DNA of 64,000 nt from an uncultured Bacteroidales bacterium. Its GTDB lineage: Bacteria > Bacteroidota > Bacteroidia > Bacteroidales > UBA932. Positions 1-9,704 of this stretch are shown here, piece after piece; within the stretch, counting starts at the first letter, position 1, and each line of letters opens with the position of its first letter. A program made the translations under genes and the position numbers. The notes beneath the pieces were generated by a model. It searched no databases and was not told the origin of the DNA. It was given only the letters and a program-made list of their open reading frames with translations. The stretch is taken from NCBI GenBank assembly GCA_949289565.1, contig CASEOO010000016.1, positions 124,001 through 188,000 on the forward strand, written 5' to 3'.

Positions 1-2278
1 TATCTGTAGTTCTGATAATCTTGTCTGCCGGCACTCCAGGTGTATACAGAAGCTCGACACCATATGTAGGATTTTCATCCTTATCAACGGCTATCATATA
101 GAAAACATAATCAACTCCGGCACTCAGATTCTGTATAACGAGTTTATTGTCCTGAGGCAAAGACTCGCCTTCAAGCATATATGTATTATAATTATCCACA
201 TACTCCAGCGATGCAAGATATGACTGCATCACAGTCACATCCTTCTCCCATCCTTGATATGCTCCATTATTGTCGAAATTCTCTTCAGACAGATTAAGAT
301 ATACCAGTTTGGATATTTCTCCTGAGACAGTATACGGAATAGCAACTGAATTCGCGCCTACCTCCGCATCACCAAGTGCAAGTGTCACAGTCGACCATGT
401 TCTTGCCTTTACATTAGCAGGAGTGGCAAGGAAAGCATATTCACCATTCTGCATCAAAGCCAATGACAGAATATATCCTTCAGTACCTGAAACGAGATTC
501 TCCGCCCTTAGCTGATATGTGCCAGGTTTTTCATAATTCTCATACAAAGCTGAAGACGTAAGAATATCCATTATAACAGCTTCTTCCGTTTCGAATTTAC
601 CATAGTCCTCTTTCGACATCCATACAGAATACAACTTATATGGTTTTATACTTGGCGTAATGTCTGCTGTTATCGAATTCACAGTGCACTCAGGCTCTGA
701 AACTGTGAGAGTAATGGAATTTCCAGAATGTATACTGAGTGTAGTTTTCTCAATATAATAGAAATCTTCGACAGTATAGTCTTTTATTTCCTTTCCATCA
801 ACAATAGGCAAAGCATAGATGACATACTCCGTATCCGGCAGCAATGATGTACCATATGACATACCAGAAAGCGTGCCTTCATACATGGCACTGGAATTAG
901 TGCCATCCCAATATCCATTTGCGGCAGCCGTAGAGATAAGTGTTTCGAAAAACGGCTCTATGCCCTCAGATACAGGGAAACATCCTCTGGCAAAATCATC
1001 CGCCCCAGTCACTTTGATGACAAGATCCATGTCATCGTAGGTGATATCTGTCGCTTCAAAAGATACATTCAGCATAGATATAGGATTAGATGACTCAATA
1101 TCAGAAACGGCAACTGAAATATCTCCATAATTTCTGGAATATTTCGCCGCCCATACTACATATGTATAGCCTGATTTCGGTTCTGACATAAGAATATCAG
1201 CAAGAGGCTTATCTGAAACATTGCCGTTTGCCTCAATATATGAAGGTGCTGAATAATTTGCAAATCCGTCAGATATAGTCTGGGCATTGAATTCATCTAT
1301 CAGCATGGCGCCATATATGAATGAACCTGAACCTGATGTGATATTGACAGTCATGTCCGATTTGTTCACGGTAAAGGTGAAATTTGAAGTTCCTATTTTG
1401 ACGAACACTTCGGATATGAAAGATTTGCCTTCAGCGGTCACACCTAATATCTTGATCGTTCCACTCTGGTCCGCATCGGCCGCATCAGCCTTAGGGGCGC
1501 GTATAGTAAGCTCTGATTTAGTAGTCTTTGCATACCATCCATATGGAACTTCTTGTACTGCAATATTAACTATGCCGTCAAGAGAAAACTCGACAGTCTT
1601 TTCTTCTCCGTCATCGAAATATTGGGTTCCAACGAGAGGATAGAAAGAGGCTGCATCTCCTCTGTACTTATTCACTTCGAGTTCGATTCCGTCAGCCAGA
1701 GTGAATATTACGGAATTCTCTTTGTTTTCTACTTTAGAGAAAATCGCGGCGTTTTCTGAATTTACGCCGAGGCCGGTCCAATTAGCGCCATCGGAAGAAA
1801 CCATCCACCCGCCATCTTCTCCCAATGCGATGGCAGGGATATCCGCTTCAAGTTTCAGTTTGTTTCCCTTGGCATCGGTGATTGGAGTCTTGACTCCACC
1901 TTCGCCTACTGTAGCCCAGTATTTGACACCGTCTTCCTCAATAAAAGAAATAACAGGAACGACTTCATTGCCTGCGGCAGGCAATTCAATAACTGTATTA
2001 TTCTCATCAGTAAGAGTAATCGTATACATGCCCGTCTCTTCATCAAGAAGGCATGAAAGGATAGTGGTCTTTCCGTCCACTATAGCCTTGAGAGCTGTGA
2101 GCTGAGCATCCATCTCTGTCTCCAAGGCTGTCAGGCGGTCATTGAGATCGGTAATCTGCTGTTTCAGTTCCGAATCATCAAACTGCTCGCAGGATGTCAT
2201 CGGCATAAGGCCGGCTCCGGCGACAAGCAAGGCGGCGGCCATATGCGCCGTCTTGCTCCAAATTTCGAGTTTTTTCAT
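1..2278 (-). CDS. DUF4988-type surface lipoprotein with Fn3-like modules (3' end outside window)
   Basis: The reading frame is open from the ATG at 2278 to the left edge, giving about 759 visible residues with no stop. The N-terminus MKKLEIWSK is followed by a hydrophobic signal segment and a lipobox ending MTSC, then the acidic EQFDDSE, which suits an outer-membrane and possibly surface lipoprotein. Next come a short heptad-like stretch (QQITDLNDRLTALETEM) and the pattern typical of DUF4988, a domain often found at the N-terminus of Bacteroidales surface proteins. The rest is repeated beta-rich modules with signatures such as PDTEYVIYA, read as Fn3-like. It is the last visible gene of the operon that starts at tlpA, 31 nt after the previous stop. 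The ligand is unknown and no catalytic motif was recognised. Confidence 0.75.
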   Translation of the reverse strand, partial: MKKLEIWSKTAHMAAALLVAGAGLMPMTSCEQFDDSELKQQITDLNDRLTALETEMDAQLTALKAIVDGKTTILSCLLDEETGMYTITLTDENNTVIELPAAGNEVVPVISFIEEDGVKYWATVGEGGVKTPITDAKGNKLKLEADIPAIALGEDGGWMVSSDGANWTGLGVNSENAAIFSKVENKENSVIFTLADGIELEVNKYRGDAASFYPLVGTQYFDDGEEKTVEFSLDGIVNIAVQEVPYGWYAKTTKSELTIRAPKADAADADQSGTIKILGVTAEGKSFISEVFVKIGTSNFTFTVNKSDMTVNITSGSGSFIYGAMLIDEFNAQTISDGFANYSAPSYIEANGNVSDKPLADILMSEPKSGYTYVVWAAKYSRNYGDISVAVSDIESSNPISMLNVSFEATDITYDDMDLVIKVTGADDFARGCFPVSEGIEPFFETLISTAAANGYWDGTNSSAMYEGTLSGMSYGTSLLPDTEYVIYALPIVDGKEIKDYTVEDFYYIEKTTLSIHSGNSITLTVSEPECTVNSITADITPSIKPYKLYSVWMSKEDYGKFETEEAVIMDILTSSALYENYEKPGTYQLRAENLVSGTEGYILSLALMQNGEYAFLATPANVKARTWSTVTLALGDAEVGANSVAIPYTVSGEISKLVYLNLSEENFDNNGAYQGWEKDVTVMQSYLASLEYVDNYNTYMLEGESLPQDNKLVIQNLSAGVDYVFYMIAVDKDENPTYGVELLYTPGVPADKIIRTTD

Positions 2279-2309
2279 AATATAAAGATCTAAAGTCCGT
2301 TATTTTCCA

Positions 2310-4634
2310 TTAAAGGAAGTCTGCAACATCATAATGAATTTCATGACCATCGTAGATGACATAAAGCAGTTCTCCGTAAACTGGGGTGCTGCCATCTGCT
2401 CCTACAGGGATGCACATCGTGATGCACGGCTCTGTGCCAGTATAAGGCATTTCTGTCATGGTATAATATGTCACCCCGCCTGTATTATTACTGTCTTCTT
2501 CAACATCACCCAATACGGCTGCACGGAGAGCCCCTATCACTTCTTCCTTGGAATATCCGTTTTCCTTGACAGTTCCATTGACCAGATCTGCAGGACTCCA
2601 TGTAACAGAAAGCTCGTTAGAGGTAGTGGCCTGCATGACAAGCATTCTGCCTACTTCCTTCACCGGATTGAATATGACTGTGAATCCGCTTCCGTCAGTA
2701 TATTTCTGCGCTGTCATCTGTACTTCCGGATTAGGGCCAGGATTCAATGCAGCTGTTGTCCCTTCATAGAGTTTAGTTTCTCCTACATTTCCGTCCCAGT
2801 CTTCAGGAGCAGCCACAAGGCTGTACAAGGTTCCAGGCACCATATCGGCATAAGTCCACTGGTCCGTAACGGTACCGTCATCGTTCAGCACTGTAGTTCC
2901 CGAAGAATTGCTTACTGGATTTCCGAGAGGGTCCGTGCCTGAAACGAGGTCATCCCAGTTGTAGAACCAGATATTGCAAAGAGGATTGCCGTATGAATCT
3001 TCCGCCTCGAAATAATACTTGATCCACTGCTCATGCGTAGTGTTTTCCCAATCAAGCTTGTCCCCTTCCAGAAGAGGATATCCCGGGACAAGGCCGCCCT
3101 GGCCACCAGCAATAGGTGCTACCACCTGCCAGTAATAGGCAGCTACATCCTCAGGATCGTACGTGAATTTCACCGTGATTCCTATCGGGCTTTCTCCATC
3201 CACGATTTCCACTTTGAAATTCCCGTTGAACTTAGACGGATCTGTAACATTCCTCGGTTTGGTTTTAAACGGCTCGGTAACATGGACATCATCCGCCTCA
3301 CCGAAGTAGTTCACGGCTATGTAGGCTATCACATATTCCGTATCAGGGAGGATATCCTTCATGTCTATCCTGTAAGCAGGGACCTCGGCACCTTCACCCT
3401 GGGCTTCCATGATGGAATCGTCATACTTGAAATTAGGATTCTGGATCACCCAGCCTTCATCCTTGAGTTCCGGGATGAGAGCTTTGCGCGCTTCCTTATC
3501 ATTTGCGAATTTGGAATCCCATTCAGCTTTGGTGTAGTGTCGGATATCCACTTCACTGGTGTACTCGTCCATATCTGCCGAGAGCCAGAATACGAGAGAA
3601 CCTATATGGTTCTGGTCCACAGTGACAGTAGCTTCGGCAATCTGGGCATTTTCAGGTATTTCCTTCACGGACACATCGGCTGTCCTGAGTTCTCCAGGTG
3701 TGCCGTTCACATCGACTGCCACTGCAGCGGCCATGGCATCGGCCGCCTGCTCTGCTGTGAGTTCTATCGGCATAGGGAAAGGATTCTCTATCCCGTCGAA
3801 CGGATAGGCATCCTGAAGCATCATGTTGCGGAGATAATCAGTGAAGGTTTTCTCTCCGAAAGCATCGATATATGCCTCTATCTCTGACTTCACGCCTGTG
3901 AATTCATAGAAAGCGGCGGCATCGGCAGACATAGGTGCATAATCCAGTATGAAACCGCCATATGCAGGCTGTATATCTATCTCAATGTCAGGATTGCCGA
4001 CCAGAGGCCTGTGAGGAGTCCTCACATAGCAGATGGACAATCCGGCCTGGGTCTGGGCATCTTTCTCGTAATATGCCAGAGCCAGAATCAGGTATTCGGC
4101 ATCCGGAACGATAGGAGGCACGAAAGTATAGCCTGCTTCAGACCATACTATCTCAATCTCGTTGTCATCCTCACCTTCGATATTATATGTAAGGTCTGCA
4201 CCGCCGACATACCCAAGTTCAGCTCCTGAGCTGCCCTCATGAAGATATGAGCGGAGGATTTCTTCGACTGCTTCTGCAGTGATTCCGGCATCCCAGTTGA
4301 GGTTGATAAGATGGTTGTAGAGACCTGAGAGAGGGAAGGCGCAAACCTTGAATGACTTCACTGCCGAACCTGGACGGCACACGAAAGTGAAATCCTTTTC
4401 TGAAAGGGAAGTCACTTCTATGGATACGCCGTCAGCGCCCTGCTCGACTACATACGGAGTCCATGCGATAGGGTATGCGACGGATGAATGATCCAGCGGA
4501 TCCGGGAATGTAGACGGGTCTGTCTGTGTTCCCCCGGGATTGTCCGGGTCGAGAGTCTCATCCTTGCATGAAGAAAGAGACAAAGCCGCGGCAGACATCG
4601 CCACCGCTAAAAGAATGTTGAAAATCTTTTTCAT
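2310..4634 (-). CDS. Large Fn3-like repeat lipoprotein
   Basis: This 774-residue protein has a clear lipoprotein signal (MKKIFNILLAVAMSAAALS, lipobox SLSSC) followed by KDETLDPD. Lys plus acidic residues directly after the Cys resembles the Bacteroidetes lipoprotein export signal, so surface display is likely. The body contains at least three beta-rich modules, each with a phrase such as PDAEYLILA, PDTEYVIAY or PGTLYSLVA, the usual strand motif of Fn3-like domains in Bacteroidales surface proteins. No enzymatic motif is visible. It lies 33 nt after the third Omp28-type gene and 31 nt before the DUF4988 gene. It resembles in style the partial lipoprotein at the right edge of the window. Confidence 0.72.
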   Translation of the reverse strand: MKKIFNILLAVAMSAAALSLSSCKDETLDPDNPGGTQTDPSTFPDPLDHSSVAYPIAWTPYVVEQGADGVSIEVTSLSEKDFTFVCRPGSAVKSFKVCAFPLSGLYNHLINLNWDAGITAEAVEEILRSYLHEGSSGAELGYVGGADLTYNIEGEDDNEIEIVWSEAGYTFVPPIVPDAEYLILALAYYEKDAQTQAGLSICYVRTPHRPLVGNPDIEIDIQPAYGGFILDYAPMSADAAAFYEFTGVKSEIEAYIDAFGEKTFTDYLRNMMLQDAYPFDGIENPFPMPIELTAEQAADAMAAAVAVDVNGTPGELRTADVSVKEIPENAQIAEATVTVDQNHIGSLVFWLSADMDEYTSEVDIRHYTKAEWDSKFANDKEARKALIPELKDEGWVIQNPNFKYDDSIMEAQGEGAEVPAYRIDMKDILPDTEYVIAYIAVNYFGEADDVHVTEPFKTKPRNVTDPSKFNGNFKVEIVDGESPIGITVKFTYDPEDVAAYYWQVVAPIAGGQGGLVPGYPLLEGDKLDWENTTHEQWIKYYFEAEDSYGNPLCNIWFYNWDDLVSGTDPLGNPVSNSSGTTVLNDDGTVTDQWTYADMVPGTLYSLVAAPEDWDGNVGETKLYEGTTAALNPGPNPEVQMTAQKYTDGSGFTVIFNPVKEVGRMLVMQATTSNELSVTWSPADLVNGTVKENGYSKEEVIGALRAAVLGDVEEDSNNTGGVTYYTMTEMPYTGTEPCITMCIPVGADGSTPVYGELLYVIYDGHEIHYDVADFL

Positions 4635-4667
4635 TGCATTGATTTATATTTATTGTTTCTTTTCGAT

Positions 4668-5708
4668 TCAATCATTGTACTGATAATCTTCTTTGCCGCC
4701 GCCCATGTCGCAGCCGAGGCAATTGTTCGCATATCCGTTTTCGTCATATGCGACTGCGCATACAGTGACATTTTCAATATTCCATGAAGGGTCGACCTGC
4801 ACGGTATACTCTTTCGTGACTTCCTGACCTGAGGCCAGCTCTCCGAAATTGTCGCCCTGCCAGCTTCCCGTGATTACAGAACGGACTACATCCCTGTGGA
4901 CATAATCATCCTCATGGCCCAAAGGAGTATCCTGACCAGCCTGTATTCTGTCTTCGACTACGAAAAGCGCCACCCTGTATGAAGAATTGACAGACGAGGT
5001 GAGCCCAACTGCCACTTCCGCTGTCTTTCCGTCTGACGAAAGTTCAGAAGAGAGCGACAGGGCGCAATGAGCCGGATATTCAGTCTTTGATGCCTGGAAC
5101 GCCGAACTCAATATCCCCCTTGAGCCTGCTTCGCGCATGTCGAAGACAAAGGACGGCAGATCCTGGCTGCCGAAATGCGAACGCATTTCTTCCGTGCCAT
5201 CGATATAGAATATGTCTTCCCCCATGCTGTTGCTGTGGAAGGCAAGGACCACTGCAGTTTCTCCCGCCATGCGTTCCGGAAGGAAATATCCGAACAGGAA
5301 ATCAGATCCGTCAGGACAGAATGTGCACTGCTGGGCCGTAAACTCCACTATGCAGTAGTTTCTTTTAAATGCAGCCACTTCACCGGAAGCAGTTATGGTG
5401 ACTGTCTCCGAAACTTCGCCCTGATATTCGGCATAAAAGCCGTAATTTCCGGGTGTCCCGGTGCTGAATGCGGCTCCGTCCAGAACAGAACCGTCAGCGA
5501 CAGATATTATGTCGGCATCGGCAGTCACGTCAGCCCCGGACATTGTGACGGCAAACGTCACAGTCTCTTTTCCGTCTGCGCTTATTTCAGTCTTGTCAGC
5601 CACGAGAACCAGGCCTTCACCGCTGTCGTCGACATTGCCCGAGCATGAAGCGAGGGCAAACAAGACAGATAGAGCAGATAGAAACTTTTGTTTATAAATC
5701 ATTCTCAT
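4668..5708 (-). CDS. Omp28-type lipoprotein with CxxCP motif (paralogue 3)
   Basis: This lipoprotein has an N-terminal Ig-like domain (phrase ADKTEISADGKETVTF) and then a thioredoxin-like domain carrying CTFCPDG, the layout of the Omp28-related outer-membrane family. The C-terminal part has VEDRIQ and YVHRDVVRSV, shared with the two neighbouring paralogues. The frame is open back to an ATG at 5759 that overlaps the upstream stop. I prefer the ATG at 5708 because AAAGGA lies 7 nt before it and it directly precedes a normal signal peptide with lipobox LFALASC. The CxxC pair suggests disulfide chemistry or a structural disulfide; the substrate is unknown. Confidence 0.75.
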   Translation of the reverse strand: MRMIYKQKFLSALSVLFALASCSGNVDDSGEGLVLVADKTEISADGKETVTFAVTMSGADVTADADIISVADGSVLDGAAFSTGTPGNYGFYAEYQGEVSETVTITASGEVAAFKRNYCIVEFTAQQCTFCPDGSDFLFGYFLPERMAGETAVVLAFHSNSMGEDIFYIDGTEEMRSHFGSQDLPSFVFDMREAGSRGILSSAFQASKTEYPAHCALSLSSELSSDGKTAEVAVGLTSSVNSSYRVALFVVEDRIQAGQDTPLGHEDDYVHRDVVRSVITGSWQGDNFGELASGQEVTKEYTVQVDPSWNIENVTVCAVAYDENGYANNCLGCDMGGGKEDYQYND

Positions 5709-5755
5709 ATCAATTCCTTTCTTACGGCCCGGCGCAATAAATCGCTGGGAACGCG

Positions 5756-6874
5756 TCATTTAACAATCTGGTAGTCTGATGAACCTGCGGCGAGCGGACA
5801 GCTGTTCACATTGTCGGCATAATACGACGAGCCGTCCTCTGTCGGGACAAGCACGGCAGCCACGACTCTCATATTCCCTGCATTCCATGCTTCAGGCAGG
5901 TCCGCGCTGTAGGTTTCTTCATATTCAGTTCCCGGATAGAGTGCTATCCTGCCGTTCAGATAGTCTCCGTATATGCCTTCTGAGAGAACGGTCCTCACTA
6001 CATTGTCATGTACATAGTCCGGGTCGTCTATCTGCGTAGCCACTATGCCATCCTCAACCAGAAATACTGCCACACGGCATCTCTGCTGGAGATTTGACTT
6101 GACTTTGACAGATACGGAGACCGAGCCCCCTGTTTCCGCCAATTCAGATGACACGGCGACTCCGCAGGACGGTTCATAAGTGTCCAGTTCCCTGTCCAGC
6201 TCTTCATCAATGACAGCCTTGACATTTGACATGGACACAACAGGCTGGTGCATGTTGAAATACAGCGCCGGCAGTGCAATGGAAGAACCGATGAATTCCG
6301 CCGCGAACTGTCTGGACTGCTGGATCGTCATAGGATCGGATCCCTGATAGTCGAGATGGAATGCGACAGGGCACAGCACCCCGGGCTTCTCAGACTCTAT
6401 GCTTTTCAGCGCGGATGTAAGATCCGGACATCCTATGCATGTAGTCGAGGTGAACTGGAATGCAAGGACTTTCTGATACCACTGTGATGTCTGGATTTCA
6501 CCTGCCGGAGAGGCTGTGACAGACACTTCATTGTCTGTGTACACAGCGCCGTCATCATAGTATCTCGCAGTGAAGGTATATGTACCCGGTGTAGTGGTCG
6601 AAAAGACATTGACACCTGCCGGAAGACGGCTCTCGTCACCATCGAAATTGTGTATGATGTTCATTTCGGGAGATGAGCTGACATCCGTCGATCCATACAT
6701 CACGCGGAAAACGACTTCCGTCCTGCCATCGGCAGGGATCGTGGTCTCACCATCCACGAATATCCGAAGCACACCTTCAGGAACCGTTTCGTCCTCGACA
6801 TGGCCGGAACAAGACATGACACCTGCGGCGAGCAAAGACAACTGTGCTATTTTTCTTATAACATTCTTCAGCAT
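5756..6874 (-). CDS. Omp28-type lipoprotein with CxxCP motif (paralogue 2)
   Basis: A 372-residue lipoprotein with signal and lipobox AAGVMSC followed by SGHVEDE. An N-terminal Ig-like domain contains IPADGRTEVVFRV. The central thioredoxin-like domain carries CIGCPDL after the strand VLAFQFTSTT. The C-terminal third contains VEDGIVA and DYVHDNVVRTVL, the motif block shared by all three paralogues here and typical of the Omp28-related family. It starts 12 nt after paralogue 1 ends, and its stop overlaps the upstream alternative ATG of paralogue 3, so the three are translated from one transcript. Function is unknown; an envelope redox or adhesion role is inference from the motif and neighbours. 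Confidence 0.75.
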   Translation of the reverse strand: MLKNVIRKIAQLSLLAAGVMSCSGHVEDETVPEGVLRIFVDGETTIPADGRTEVVFRVMYGSTDVSSSPEMNIIHNFDGDESRLPAGVNVFSTTTPGTYTFTARYYDDGAVYTDNEVSVTASPAGEIQTSQWYQKVLAFQFTSTTCIGCPDLTSALKSIESEKPGVLCPVAFHLDYQGSDPMTIQQSRQFAAEFIGSSIALPALYFNMHQPVVSMSNVKAVIDEELDRELDTYEPSCGVAVSSELAETGGSVSVSVKVKSNLQQRCRVAVFLVEDGIVATQIDDPDYVHDNVVRTVLSEGIYGDYLNGRIALYPGTEYEETYSADLPEAWNAGNMRVVAAVLVPTEDGSSYYADNVNSCPLAAGSSDYQIVK

Positions 6875-6886
6875 CAGCGGAAAAGA

Positions 6887-8017
6887 TTATTCATTGTAAA
6901 CGTATCCGACATTCCCGTTCACAGGGCATGACACTATATTGTCCACCATGGTGGTGCCGTCCTCAAGCCTCTTCAGCGCATAAATGACTATGCTGCAGTT
7001 CTCCGGCTGCTCCGACAGTTCTTTGCTGGACAGGGTGAAAGTCTTTTCGTGTTCTTCGCCGGCAGCCACCTGCACTGCATTTCCGGAAGCATAAGAACAG
7101 AAGTCGCCTGAATAGCTCCTGACTATGTGATTGTAAATCCCGTCAGGCTCTGCTCCGTCAGCGACATACTGGTCGTCTAAAAGCAATGCACATTCGATAT
7201 CGTAAGTCCCGCCTTTGTCCGACATCAGCGTGGCCTTTGCTGAAAGTTTTCCGTCTTCGCACACTGACTCCACCTTGATTCCGCATGTGGCCGGATAGTT
7301 TCTGCGCTGCTCATTGACAGCCTTTTCGATAGCCGAGCTGGCTCTCTCCGTAAAAGGTGTATTGAGGTTGATGACCAGCGAAGGGAATCCCATTAGCTCG
7401 AATGTAGAAAGCATCAGATTTCCCAGGTCGACATCCGCCCCTGAGTCCACTACAATGTGGAAAGGGTCATTGCCCGAGCCATTGCCGTGGCATGCAAGAA
7501 TGACCGTATGCTCTTTGATGGCATCCTCCATTCCGTTGAGACCGGCAGTCATGGACGGACAATTCGTACACCATGTCCCTGTCATTTTGTAGATAGCCAC
7601 ATTCCTGTGGAATTTCTCATACTTGCTGCGGTTCACGGCAGTGACTGTGACGGTGTTCTCGCTCGGCGTTCCCTTGTAGACTCCCCTGAAAACATATGTG
7701 CCGTTGTCGAAAGCGGAATAAGTTTTCTGCAGACGGTCAAGATATTCATATTCACCGTTTTCATATTCTATCCTGAAATACACTCCGGAAGGATCGGACA
7801 GCGTAAGATCTATTCCGTTCTCGTCCTTGAGAGTGAAGGTCACTACCGAAGTCGCATCCGCCTCCAGCTCCGTCTTGTCCACGGAGACAGTATAGATGCC
7901 GTCGGCCGTATCGGTTCCGCTTCCATTGCCGTTCCCTTCTGGATCGACATTGCCTGTACATGAAAGCGCCGCTGCAGCGGAAAGCACCGCTGCCGATATC
8001 ATATAAATCTTTTTCAT
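6887..8017 (-). CDS. Omp28-type lipoprotein with CxxCP motif (paralogue 1)
   Basis: A 376-residue lipoprotein with signal MKKIYMISAAVLSAAAALSC followed by TGNVDPEG. The N-terminal Ig-like domain has VDKTELEADATSVVTF. The thioredoxin-like domain has CTNCPSM after VAIYKMTGTW. The C-terminal block YNHIVRSYSGDF corresponds to YVHDNVVRTVL in the paralogues but is more diverged, so this is the most distinct of the three copies. It lies 29 nt after the DUF6029 gene. Family membership (Omp28-related) rests on the shared architecture; biochemical function is not established. Confidence 0.75.
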   Translation of the reverse strand: MKKIYMISAAVLSAAAALSCTGNVDPEGNGNGSGTDTADGIYTVSVDKTELEADATSVVTFTLKDENGIDLTLSDPSGVYFRIEYENGEYEYLDRLQKTYSAFDNGTYVFRGVYKGTPSENTVTVTAVNRSKYEKFHRNVAIYKMTGTWCTNCPSMTAGLNGMEDAIKEHTVILACHGNGSGNDPFHIVVDSGADVDLGNLMLSTFELMGFPSLVINLNTPFTERASSAIEKAVNEQRRNYPATCGIKVESVCEDGKLSAKATLMSDKGGTYDIECALLLDDQYVADGAEPDGIYNHIVRSYSGDFCSYASGNAVQVAAGEEHEKTFTLSSKELSEQPENCSIVIYALKRLEDGTTMVDNIVSCPVNGNVGYVYNE

Positions 8018-8046
8018 GTATTGAAATACGTTTTACTGTTAAACAA

Positions 8047-9690
8047 TCAGAACGAAGTCGTTATCGTGAAGTTGGCTCCCGTATACGCCGGTATGGCGCG
8101 GCAGACACCTCCGGAGCAGATATATCCGGCCTTGTAGCGTCCGTATGCCAGTGAAAATCTGGTTCTGGACTTGGCATAGCTGACCCCTACATTGTAGTAA
8201 TGTGTCCCTGTGTCGCCGTGATTTACCATGTCGCTGCCGTAGATGCTCCAGCGCGGAGCGAAGTTGATCTCCAGCAAGGCTGCCATCCAGTCTTTGTGAT
8301 CCTCACGGGTAGTAAGGTACTGGAGTTCGAGTCTGGTAGAGAATTTGGACGTGAACTTGTAAAGCAGGTCTGCCACGACGATGTTTGAAAGCCAGGTGGT
8401 CTTGTTCGCTCCGTAGCTCGGGTTGTATTCCTGCATGGACCACAGGAGAGTCATCTTGAATTTCCTGGTCCACTGCTTCTCCACATCGACACTCAAGTCC
8501 CTGTAGAGCAGATTCCCGGCTTTGGCTGTTCCTTCTTCAGCAAGAGTGTAATAAGTAGAGAAATTCGCATGAAGCTTTGTGCCCCTCTTGCCTCCCAGAG
8601 CTGTTCCCCTGCGGAAATTGTAGAACACGTCCACCTGCCCGCCGATTTCTCCGCTGTTCACGAATCTTCCGTTCAGATCGCCTGTACGAGATGTGTACGG
8701 ATGGAGAGTGGTGAGCAGATACGTGTATTGGGTGCACATGGCCGGGACATAATTAAGCATGTTCGAGGTAGATGTATTGCCGGTAAGTATTTTCGAATCC
8801 ATCCATTCGAGACGCCTTGCCGTCACATTCAAGCCGAGGCCATGGCCATTGTAGCCAATTTCCACAAGCTGTGCGTTTCCCTTTTTCCCGAGATATGCAG
8901 GGTCATCGGACGACTGGATATAAGGATTGTTGTAATACTTGTTTCCGGCATCGACATATTCGCCTTTGAAGAAAAAGCCTGAGGTCTCGAAATTAAGCCT
9001 TCCGGACCAGCCGAAATTATTGGCGGCGGCGCCGGACTCCTCCAGATCTATCGACGGATGCTCATATCTGTCAAGGACTGAACCCTCCAGGGCAAGATAT
9101 ACTCCATCCCAGCCTATGAGGTTTGAAACCGCAAAGCTCAGATCCGCTCCTTTCACCTGGGTATCAGTATACTCCATTCCGAATCTCGGCATTCCCCAGA
9201 GTGCCTTGAAAGAAACGATATCCCTGTAACTGTAAGTAAATCTTGCTCCGAAGAGGGCATTGTTCAGTCCCAAAGCCCTGTCTTCCCAGCTTCTGAAGAG
9301 CAGGCCGCTGCCGAACTGGTCATAGAACGAACCTGCAGTGATGCCGAAGTTTTCATCCTGCCATCCGACATACAGATTCGTCAGGCCTATTTTTTCAAGC
9401 TCCACCGGATAACCCACCAGAGCCGGCTCGTAAGCCTCGACCTGCATTCCTGCAGAAAACTTTCCTCTGTAATAGTCGAGTTTCAGATAATTGTTCGAGC
9501 CCCAATGCTCCTCGGGCACGGTCGCATTGGTCCTGGCATCATTGCGATACCATGTAGTATTCGTCTCGAAACTGCCTTTCAGATACCCTTTGGGAGCATT
9601 TCCGTCCTTTTCAGGTGCTGCTGACGCAGCAATGCACGCCGACACCCCGGCAAGGAGTGTCAGGCAGATGACTTTCACCGCCTTTTCCAT
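8047..9690 (-). CDS. DUF6029-type outer-membrane protein
   Basis: A 547-residue exported protein. A signal peptide (MEKAVKVICLTLLAGVSA to about residue 24) precedes KGYLKGSFETNTTWYRND. The remainder is dense in alternating aromatic and polar strands such as YTYLLTTLHPY and HYYNVGVSYAKSRTRFSLAYGR, and it ends in F (TTSF), the usual end of an outer-membrane beta barrel. The overall pattern matches the Bacteroidales DUF6029 family. It follows tlpA by 14 nt and precedes three Omp28-type lipoproteins. I infer it is the membrane component of this cluster; there is no direct evidence for transport or anchoring. Confidence 0.7.
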   Translation of the reverse strand: MEKAVKVICLTLLAGVSACIAASAAPEKDGNAPKGYLKGSFETNTTWYRNDARTNATVPEEHWGSNNYLKLDYYRGKFSAGMQVEAYEPALVGYPVELEKIGLTNLYVGWQDENFGITAGSFYDQFGSGLLFRSWEDRALGLNNALFGARFTYSYRDIVSFKALWGMPRFGMEYTDTQVKGADLSFAVSNLIGWDGVYLALEGSVLDRYEHPSIDLEESGAAANNFGWSGRLNFETSGFFFKGEYVDAGNKYYNNPYIQSSDDPAYLGKKGNAQLVEIGYNGHGLGLNVTARRLEWMDSKILTGNTSTSNMLNYVPAMCTQYTYLLTTLHPYTSRTGDLNGRFVNSGEIGGQVDVFYNFRRGTALGGKRGTKLHANFSTYYTLAEEGTAKAGNLLYRDLSVDVEKQWTRKFKMTLLWSMQEYNPSYGANKTTWLSNIVVADLLYKFTSKFSTRLELQYLTTREDHKDWMAALLEINFAPRWSIYGSDMVNHGDTGTHYYNVGVSYAKSRTRFSLAYGRYKAGYICSGGVCRAIPAYTGANFTITTSF

Positions 9691-9704
9691 CTCGCAGGAT
9701 ACCT

